From Lepidurus packardi (taxonomy: Eukaryota > Arthropoda > Branchiopoda > Notostraca > Triopsidae), in contig JAKZAN010000001.1 of the NCBI GenBank assembly GCA_023053545.1, positions 7,894,565 through 7,958,564 of the forward strand: a stretch of DNA of 64,000 nucleotides. The letters run 5' to 3'. Below the pieces are notes generated by a model that saw nothing but the letters and a program-made list of their open reading frames with translations, was not told where the DNA came from and did no database searches. The translations under genes were made by a program, and so were the position numbers. The stretch's first letter is position 1; each line of letters begins with the position of its first letter. Shown piece by piece: positions 58,501 to 64,000 of the stretch.

Positions 58501-60229
58501 TTATCCATGAAGTTCTTTCGAGATTTGAGGTCCTCAGGAATGATTAGATTGGATCGAAGGAGAGTTACCAGCCGGTGCCGGGCTTCGGCATATTTTCCGT
58601 ACGTTTCCTGCTAGTTGGAAAGCGAAAGAAAAAGAAAGAAAGGAATATGCACTTTAGCCTGTATTCCTTTTTCGCAGGTAAACTAAGTCGTAGAACTCGT
58701 ACTCTGCATTTGAGCTCCACGTTTTCCAGTTCTTGTTGCAAAACACAGACAGAAGTTGAATCATTGCCAATTCCTCGAAGAACCAGCTGCCCGAGTAATT
58801 CGGCGCCAGGTCCCAGGATCCAGGATGTCACTTGTCCCATATGCGTTTCTAATAACCGGACTTGGGTCGCGTGCTGGATCCCACATTGCAATTCCGTATA
58901 CAGCTCCTCGGATTGTCCCACACGGGTCTGGACTTGACTTAAAATATCATTTACCTACAGCCATAAACCAGGTTCATACAAAAAATTTATTTCCCACATA
59001 TGAAGGGGAAGGTAAGCCACAAAATTATACCTTTTTCTGGCAACTGACCGTGTACTCGCTTAATGACCCATCCGCTTTGGCTAACTTGAAACCGGATTCT
59101 TCGTCCGTCTCGAGCTGGACTACCAGTTGGCAGCCTATCAGTTAAAAACCGTAAGGGAGATGCCATGGGTGATTTATAGGTTTTTGTTTTTACCGTTTAG
59201 TTCCAATTTCCGAGCCAGTTCGATATGTTCCTTATACAGGGTTTCCGTAGCTGCCATCCACTCTGCTAATCGAAAACCTCCATCCTTCTTTTGCAAGGCC
59301 ACGCTGTGCTCAAGTCGGGAATGAATCGAGTCTAACCCTGACATGACAACCCGACTTTCCCGTACAAAGTCCTCGAATCTCTGTCACAATCCCAAAATCA
59401 GTCCAAGTCTATTTTTGTTTTTGTTGGGGTGGGGATTCGAAAGAAAATGTGAGAAATATCTTACCAAACGGTTGTGAACCCATTGCGAATGTTGGTACGA
59501 CATCGATCCTCCGAGTTCTTCCGGCAAATCGCTAGGATCCACAAAAAGTCGATGTAGTTTGGGTACTGATACGTACGTCACTTTGTCTTCCTGACGGTCT
59601 CGCATGCAATCCACGTGCTGTTTCTCCCAAAACAGTTCTGGCTTGATGGCTAACAATGCACTAATTGAGTCCGAGGCGGTGACACTTTGGATAATCTCTG
59701 CAGTTCGCCGTAATAATCGCCAACACGATTGTCGTCCGTCCAAAATCACTGTAAACTGGGTCTTATCACTCACTTCCCTGTAAACGGAAAAGTTATTTCG
59801 TAAAGTTACAAGTTAAATGGCTGCAGTTTTTTGTTTAAAAAGAAAGGAGGATTCTTCTGTTTACTTGAGGATTTGATGAAAGTATTGAAACACTGCTTCC
59901 AAATCACGACTGCGGTTTTGGTCTAAGGCATGGTAGTCCCCAGCCAAAGCGGAAGGAAATGGATGTGGTACGTTGGAACCCACCGGCACACTGTTACTCG
60001 ACGGTTCTTCTACCACAACTGATGAGTTTTGGTGGAGAGTAGGTAGGGTTGTAGTAGTGGTAGTAGTGCTGTTGTTGCTAGTGACTGGCACAATGAGGAC
60101 AGGTGCCCCGCTTTTGTCCTGACCCCCTGGGAAATAGGCCAGTTTCCGGGTCAGCAACGAAATGACTGGACGTCCATCCGCCATGGGACTGGTCGACGCT
60201 GGCAAAGTCTTATTCCCTTCGTCCGTCAT
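39553..60229 (-). CDS. zormin: zormin-like giant SEC14-spectrin-Ig protein (whole gene model, 46 exons)
   Basis: Coding exons can be chained from ATG 60229-60227 to TAA 39555-39553 with GT-AG introns and consistent phase at all 45 junctions, giving 4,564 residues. Domain order: SEC14-like (about 1-226), spectrin-like helices (about 230-840), Ser-rich insert (840-1037), more spectrin/coiled-coil repeats (1040-2250), Ala/Glu helix (2250-2293), eight Ig domains (about 2310-3240), long disordered tail. The first half resembles vertebrate SESTD1. The Ig half and position upstream of sls fit fly zormin, a Z-disc and M-line protein. I am sure of the exon chain within each half. That both halves form one transcript is inferred from phase; a break at the long introns (53779-55314, 51723-53577) is possible. 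No kinase, Fn3 or DH-PH domain is seen, which argues against obscurin/unc-89. Confidence 0.78.
40568..43738 (-). CDS. zormin: zormin exon 43: giant disordered exon with RESDY repeats
   Basis: A 3,171-bp phase 1-1 exon (about residues 3217-4273). It opens with the last strands of Ig8 (SGRYAVKATNRAGEA) and then is Pro/Ser/Thr/Lys-rich and disordered. It holds three copies of a ~50-residue unit built as LxPFPF ... RESDY[ED]S[DN]Y[ED] ... PK at about 42772-42951, 41519-41720 and 40942-41150. Two copies of KPSxxAxxMExxW lie around 42190-42390. A short N-terminal repeat (APTQQISATTIT) is duplicated near 43380-43470. These are probably linear docking motifs rather than folds. Partners are unknown to me. 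Confidence 0.82.
43739..47386 (-). CDS. zormin: zormin exons 31-42: eight Ig (I-set) domains
   Basis: Exons 47011-47386, 46658-46951, 46432-46595, 46245-46373, 46038-46190, 45802-45982, 45529-45737, 45174-45440, 44937-45117, 44310-44726, 44045-44242, 43788-43988; Ig8 finishes in the start of the next exon. Each domain shows the I-set signature: start P-x-F, B-strand Cys or equivalent, C-strand Trp, then D-x-G-x-Y-x-C. Ig5 has Val in place of the final Cys (GTYTVKASN). Ig3-Ig6 are each split by an intron at about mid-domain. A Ser/Thr-rich linker of about 90 residues in exon 44310-44726 separates Ig6 and Ig7. Such domains bind other sarcomere proteins and carry force. Confidence 0.87.
47446..47577 (-). 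CDS. zormin: zormin exon 30: Ala/Glu-rich helix
   Basis: A 132-bp phase 0-0 exon encoding 44 residues (2250-2293), mostly Ala, Glu, Lys and Arg (ARAEAAAAKAAAIAAEEARK). It should form a straight single helix joining the spectrin rod to the Ig array. The next exon opens with a Pro-rich stretch (EKTPPPRPAPPVVEPPAPP), which would make a flexible break. Confidence 0.7.
47633..51722 (-). CDS. zormin: zormin exons 16-29: second spectrin/coiled-coil rod
   Basis: Exons 51600-51722, 51355-51533, 51031-51278, 50703-50956, 50447-50638, 50202-50384, 50013-50141, 49452-49934, 49212-49388, 48848-49159, 48629-48793, 48295-48567, 48017-48208, 47633-47959 (residues about 1171-2249). The predicted protein is uninterrupted amphipathic helix with spectrin-repeat landmarks (QAWKDLNWQLEQRKHIL, QNTWDKLHFHLESRI, VQWSLYWEERYSKL). 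Most exons are phase 0-0, unlike the Ig exons. The arrangement, spectrin repeats then Ig, matches vertebrate CCDC141. One donor (exon 18, G|GTTTCATTA at 51030) is weak but is the only one near the exon end that gives the required phase 1. Confidence 0.75.
52376..52423. promoter_or_regulatory. CArG box plus E-box in zormin intron 15
   Basis: CCATATAAGG fits CC(A/T)6GG, the SRF site typical of muscle genes. A CAGCTG E-box follows after 32 bp. Function is inferred from motifs and place only. Confidence 0.35.
52558..52727. repeat. 34-bp minisatellite, about 4.6 copies
   Basis: Units 52571-52604, 52605-52638, 52639-52672 and 52673-52706, then 20 bases of a fifth, preceded by a partial copy. The core is AGTATGGTCAAGGATATAGT. 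Units 1-2 carry GATAGTAATTAC and units 3-4 GATTGTAATTAC, a single-base variant shared in pairs. Confidence 0.95.
53578..55512 (-). CDS. zormin: zormin exons 14-15: junction between the two halves
   Basis: Exons 55315-55512 and 53578-53778 (residues 1038-1170). Exon 14 encodes a non-repeat, moderately hydrophobic helix-rich stretch (SDVLFRLLYVIPSNLHDEHA). Exon 15 starts with a helix and turns into a Ser/Thr-rich segment (SESESSMSVAGSRAS, PPTTTLSTIAV) before resuming a helix. Both are phase 0-0. They are flanked by the two longest introns inside the coding part (1,536 and 1,855 bp), so if the gene is really two transcription units the boundary is here. Confidence 0.6.
53779..55314 (-). other. 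zormin intron 14 (1.54 kb)
   Basis: Non-coding by my reading. It contains an uninterrupted 193-codon ORF on the minus strand (54284-54865) with no recognisable motif, and a TATATATATATA stretch at about 54636-54650. A minus-strand start here could begin a transcript for the second half of the gene, but no promoter is clear. Confidence 0.5.
55671..56512 (-). other. Candidate alternative 3' terminal exon (short SESTD1-like isoform)
   Basis: Reading through the exon-13 donor adds a Ser-rich 42-residue tail ending in ATCSSYF and a stop at 55793-55795. A minus-strand AATAAA (plus-strand tttatt, 55671-55676) lies 117 nt past the stop, a normal distance for a poly(A) signal after a short 3' UTR. 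Using this end would give a protein of about 1,079 residues holding only the SEC14 and spectrin half, like stand-alone vertebrate SESTD1. Seen: open frame and hexamer. Inferred: that it is used. Confidence 0.45.
55919..56512 (-). CDS. zormin: zormin exon 13: Ser/Thr-rich insert
   Basis: A single 594-bp exon, phase 0-0 and so removable in frame, encoding 198 residues (840-1037) rich in Ser, Thr, Asp and Glu with no helical repeats (for example SSSDEFVTVCESLD, SPSLSEDSGFG). It looks like a disordered, phosphorylatable linker after the SESTD1-like rod. The exon ends at donor GTAAGTTT (55918-55917). If the donor is not used, the frame stays open for 42 more codons to a stop at 55793-55795; see the alternative 3' end entry. 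Confidence 0.75.
56605..59134 (-). CDS. zormin: zormin exons 4-12: SESTD1-like spectrin repeats
   Basis: Exons 59031-59134, 58703-58954, 58416-58610, 58246-58360, 57917-58161, 57722-57844, 57472-57663, 57116-57372, 56605-56773 (residues about 289-839). The translation is continuously helical, with heptad-like Leu/Gln/Glu spacing and Trp at repeat cores (VTSWILGPGAELL, ALSWLRDLC, HAWTLLLAAV). The stretch MERLRLRRIIEIGTCEKDAQ...TYEYGSGLL follows SESTD1 over its spectrin region. Expected role: a rod linking the lipid-binding head to the rest of the protein. Introns are 50-340 bp. The donor of exon 11 (GTACAC) and of exon 5 (GTACGA) are non-classical but phase-consistent. Confidence 0.8.
59194..60229 (-). 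CDS. zormin: zormin exons 1-3: SEC14-like domain
   Basis: Exons 59865-60229, 59465-59777 and 59194-59380. Residues 16 to about 226 align in order with the SESTD1 SEC14 domain: RKLAYFPGGQDKSGAPVLIVP, then ILDGRQSCWRLL, then PELFWEKQ, then LGGSMSYQHSQWVHNRL. SEC14/CRAL-TRIO folds bind lipids; the SESTD1 one is reported to bind phosphoinositides and TRPC channels. Between the first strand and the DGR motif there is a Thr/Ser/Val-rich insert of about 45 residues (plus strand about 59960-60090) that I do not recall in vertebrate SESTD1. Exon 3 starts the first spectrin-like helix. Identity of the domain is strong; lipid binding is inferred. Confidence 0.85.
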
Positions 60230-60420
60230 GTTCAATTTGCGGTTGCTGCTTCTCGAGTAAAAACAAAAACGTTAAGGGAAACGTAACAGCCCGGACGTCC
60301 CACATGACTCTCGATTTTATGATTTTTTCCCAAAGGGTGAAACTAATACGCAGTGACGGTCATACTTACTTACGTACAAGATGCGAGACACACGTGCCAA
60401 AAATGTATAAAATACATAGT
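60230..60420 (-). other. zormin: zormin leader region with putative 5' UTR intron
   Basis: Upstream of the start codon the minus strand reads a pyrimidine-rich tract ending in AG near 60250. A strong donor (GTAAGTAAGT) ends a possible non-coding exon whose low end is about 60374. This implies a short leader intron of roughly 120 bp. AT-rich TATA-like sequence lies near 60400-60420 but is not a clean box. The frame stays open upstream of the first ATG, so the start is chosen as the first ATG. A second Met 15 codons in aligns with the SESTD1 start. Confidence 0.35.
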
Positions 60421-63400
60421 ATACATATTGTTGGACGAAAGTGAACCTTTAGATAGCTACTATGGGGTTACAAGGGTTACATTATGAATAAAAAAGGGGT
60501 TGAACAACACAAAAAAGGAAAGACGGCTGCAACCCTAACGCCCTATACAGTTTTCTCTTGTCCCCGTCATGTTCGGGTGACCCATATTCTTTAATAAAGA
60601 AAAGATTGTGATGTTGTGTATCATACGCACATCTAAAAAACAACTGGGATCGAGGTCAAACAGAGCCCACTTTTATACGTAATCCTGGGTCCAGCCAGCA
60701 GCCCGGTGAGTTTTACTCTGAGCAGCTTTTCTCGTCCTAATTTCGCTTTTTTTCCTTGGCATTTCTATAAGCACCTATACCCGTTAAATAAGTAAAGGAG
60801 CGTGGAGAGGGAAGATGCTGCTCTTGGCAGCTCAACTGCTAGGTGGCTCAGGGTACTTGTATATATGACCCAGAATTTTAAAAGAGGAAAGGGGAGCTAA
60901 CAGCGAGGATCCATATTTGCATAATCAGAGACCTAACCTAGTTTTATTCCTAATCAACCCACAAAAGTGTTTTTCTTTTCTGCCGTTTTACCCACATGAT
61001 TATGCCAGGAACGCGTATCAGGAATGCAGGGATTTGTGAAGTTTTTAAGTACCGTGGACACATACAAGAGTCTTACGGTTGTGAATTCTGGCGTTTGTGA
61101 ATAGGAAGAGTTGACCGATTGCGGCCACATGGATCTTCATAACAAGCGACCTAGCGAGCTTTTGTGTCGCACTAACGGAACTCTTCCGAAATGAAGGTCC
61201 TTACTTATGCAATTATGGGCAGACTTTTTGTAAGATATTCCTCTTAACAGTTACTTGTGTAATAACTATTCATGAAATTAATCTCTTTTTGCATTCTTGT
61301 AAGCTTGTTTAGTTGATTTGTCTCTTTTTTATGGGTGTTTAATGTTCGAAGCTCTTTCCATTAACGCGATGTTTCTTGGACTTCACTTCCGAGCTGAGAA
61401 GGCAGTACGTTCGAGAGTCGATGCTCCAACTTTGAGTGTGTTGCAACGAAATAAAAAAGAAATCAAGTTTCTTGTTTTGCAAGGTATAAACGCGCTATTT
61501 GTGCTGAAATACCAAGTTTGAAGCTAAAGAACGATGGGAAAAGAAATTACCGATTAAATTGAAATTTTTCCTTAGGCTAACTTTCTTTTCTTCTTTTGTT
61601 TTTGTTTCTGATGTTGTACCTGTAATCGACACACAGTTAATTGCCGTTACGCTTATTGAATGGGGAGCCTGTAAAGGAAAAGATTTGGCCCGCAGTTATG
61701 AGAACAAGTAAATAACATATGGATATAATGAACATTGCTTGGTTGATTTCAAGCATCTCTCCTGCAACTCCCCTTGAGCGAATATAAGAAGCAATTTGAT
61801 GGAAATTTCCAGACTAATATGAGCCATGTTTGGTGGTTCTGGGCTTTGGGCTTGAGTTGGCGTGTCTGTTGCAGTGATGCTGACGGTGTTGTATACTGAA
61901 AAAAGCGTCAGCACCAATCTCGAGTATAGAGATGTGGTCAATGTCATGTTGAATAAGCATGGTGGTAGATTTCTATGCAAATTAAGTCTTGCCTTGCATA
62001 CATTGTGTTGCTAGTGAAGGGCCCTTTTCTTTTGGCTCGCTCAGGTAATCTGTGGTATGGCTATATGACTCTCGTTTCGTCATGGGTTAGACCACGAACG
62101 GGAGAAAAAGAAGTAAATGAAAAGAGGAGATCGCAGCATCATGTGCACCTGTATGATACAGTCACAACGAAAACGCGCGGTATAACCGCAGCTTGGGAAT
62201 AATCTGACATTGGCCTTCTTCCTCGTTTTGCTTGTAACTACGGCAGGTTGTGTCCTGCACTGGGCAGAGCCCGAGGATGCAAAAGCCGCTATAACATGTT
62301 TTGTTGTGACCGCATCCGATGGAAATGTGCTCCCTGCAACACAACATAGACTGGAAACCGTAGCTGACCGGGCCGTATAATAAAGTAGCAGAGCAGGAAG
62401 CACTAATTCCATTGCACAGCTAGAGTCTGGCGTACCTTCATTGCCAGGGCGCTGGTTAAAAAAGCTTATGACTTTGTACACCGGAAGGAAATTGAGTTAG
62501 GGGGAGGACTAGGACCTGCCCTTGAGCGATTAAAGTTGCGAACGTCTCTCATGTACCATATACTGGTATAGTAAAATGAAGGATGATGGTTTTTGCTAGG
62601 CAGCTTAGTGACTGTATACCAAGTCTCGGGGTACTAGGAATGTGTTGCTAAGGAGCAAGGGGGTAAGAAGGGTGCATAAGCTCGTGTAGTTGTACTTAGA
62701 TAAGAAGGTGGGTTGTTTGGCTGACACATTTTCAACCTTCGGAATAGGTTAAGTATGCTTTGGCACACTTAAAAAGCTAGCTGTTCATCTTTTCCAAATC
62801 TTTGAAATCCTGGAGATGACCGCGATTGATACTTGAAGTATGTATAAGTGTATAAATACGTCCAGGCAAGCCCAAGTTCCAGTAAACTCTTTGTTGGGCA
62901 TGTACTGGATTTACGTACACGATGGAAACAAACAAGTAATTTACCTGATCTGAAAAAAGAAAAAAACGGTAATTGAATCAGTCGTAAGGTATCACTAGCA
63001 TGATGAAGCGATTGTGGTCACAATAGTCTGGTGCGCTCCATCACTCGAATATAGCAGTCACTGTCACCCATTCAACAAAAAAGCCTACTTGCGGAACTTG
63101 ATAACACGAATTTTCTCACGCTCAAGATTAGGTTACGCCGCCAAAAATTACGATCCAAGTATTGAATGGAGCACTGGTATGAAGGCAGGTGAAATTCACG
63201 CGCGTTGAACTTGGCGTTCCATGCGGGGTTCAAACTCAACCGTAACTGGTCACACTTTTGATTCCCGAATCCATCCTGGAGATCCTGAGGCGTGTCTGCA
63301 TACCTGCTTGGTGCTGCTCCTGCTTCCCTTCCAGAGACCCAACAATCCCGACCCCTCCATTCCATATGGATGAGGCATTTAGAGGCGCTGGCAAGGTGAG

Positions 63401-64000
63401 AGACAAGAGAAGCATACGTGAATTCCCGTTGCCTTTTTTACCTGCCGGAGATGCTTTTTGTCCAAGGCCTACTGGGTCCTTCAGTAAAAGCAGGTGGTTG
63501 GGAATGTTTTTCAGTTTACCCCTTCCCTTCTCCCATTGAAAGCTACAGGTAGACACAATTTCAGAAAGAGTGGCATGAAAACGATCCATTGGTTTAAAGT
63601 TAACCAAGTTCGTTTAGCAAAAGGGTTCTGACGCTAGAGCTTTTTTTTCCTAGCCCGCTTTATTTTGTAGCTTTTATGTCGCTTTTTCACTTTGAGGTAT
63701 ACTTACTTTTTTGTGAGTGCATGTGGCTCAGATTAGGGCTCTAGATTGAGACTGTCTGGACGGAATTTATTGTCTCAGATAATGCAGGGAGCCAGAGTAA
63801 TCTAGCTATCCGACTCCTGCCATGGATTATTACTCGCAAAAAATTGACTTTACCCTAGCTGTGCATTTTTTTGAGCAAGGACTCTCGGTTATATACCAAT
63901 AAAGTGTTTAAAGATACGAGTTTGACAAACCATTATAATCACGTGTATTTTTTTATGTATTTGAATTGCAATGGGTGAGAGATTCATTCGGTGAATGACT
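60421..64000. other. Upstream flank of zormin
   Basis: About 3.6 kb without a gene that I can support, apart from the cysteine-rich ORF at 62162-62333. ORFs at 63072-63365 and 63236-63607 overlap in different frames and show no domain. The region must contain the zormin promoter and further leader exons, which I could not locate. Confidence 0.5.
62162..62333 (-). other. Unassigned cysteine-rich ORF (possible exon of a small secreted peptide)
   Basis: From a good acceptor (TTGTGTTGCAG, ending at 62334) the minus strand reads about 56 residues to TGA 62162-62164, with six Cys spaced C-x5-C-x4-C-x4-C-x6-C-x11-C (for example CGHNKTCYSGFCILGLC). A hydrophobic, signal-peptide-like stretch (MELVLPALLLYY) lies just upstream in a different frame, so the 5' structure is unresolved. 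I do not recognise the family. It could be a chance ORF or a decayed copy. Confidence 0.25.

Noticed and set aside
63072-63607. Two overlapping minus-strand ORFs near the right edge
   Set aside because: Different frames of the same bases, neither with a recognisable domain or clear exon boundaries.
1-64000. tRNA or rRNA genes
   Set aside because: I looked for tRNA B-box-like sequence and conserved rRNA blocks by eye and found none convincing; a dedicated scan would be needed to exclude them.

Overview
The window is animal nuclear DNA, almost certainly from an arthropod. It holds two giant muscle-protein genes in tandem, both on the minus strand. The evidence for an arthropod is a sallimus/kettin gene with the insect-type N-terminus (an N-terminal Ig domain with FEQIFRNARFAQGG, then a long run of Ig domains joined by ~35-residue linkers). 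Introns are mostly 50-100 bp, with GT-AG ends and phases that agree at every junction I checked. Compact introns and moderate GC would fit a crustacean such as a branchiopod, but I cannot name the species from sequence alone.

Layout, in the direction of transcription (right to left). (1) 60230-64000: upstream DNA of the first gene, with a candidate leader-intron donor near 60374 and an unassigned six-cysteine ORF at 62162-62333. (2) 39553-60229: a zormin-like gene that I model as 46 coding exons and 4,564 residues. It has a SEC14-like domain closely resembling vertebrate SESTD1, a long set of spectrin-like helical repeats, an Ala/Glu helix, eight Ig domains, and a >1,300-residue disordered tail with a threefold RESDY repeat. 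(3) 35821-39130: intergenic DNA. (4) 1-35316: the sls (sallimus; kettin/titin-like) gene, running off the left edge. I model 57 exons and 6,977 residues in the window. It has a Gln/Ser-rich N-terminus, a 6.2-kb first intron, 35 Ig domains that match the kettin portion, a possible kettin-specific 3' end inside a 3.1-kb intron (stop at 10742-10744), a 1,004-residue PEVK-like exon, seven more Ig domains, and the start of a charged helix at the window edge.

The two products should work in the same place. Kettin/Sls anchors at the Z-disc, binds actin and contributes passive stiffness. Zormin is a Z-disc/M-line Ig protein in flies. The SEC14-spectrin half here adds a possible lipid-binding and membrane-linking function.

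The most interesting point is order and orientation. A SESTD1-like module, then a spectrin-plus-Ig module, then a titin-like gene, all on one strand, is the same arrangement I recall for human SESTD1-CCDC141-TTN. This suggests an ancient linked muscle-protein cluster. Several sites look like alternative transcript ends or internal regulatory elements and are listed as findings.
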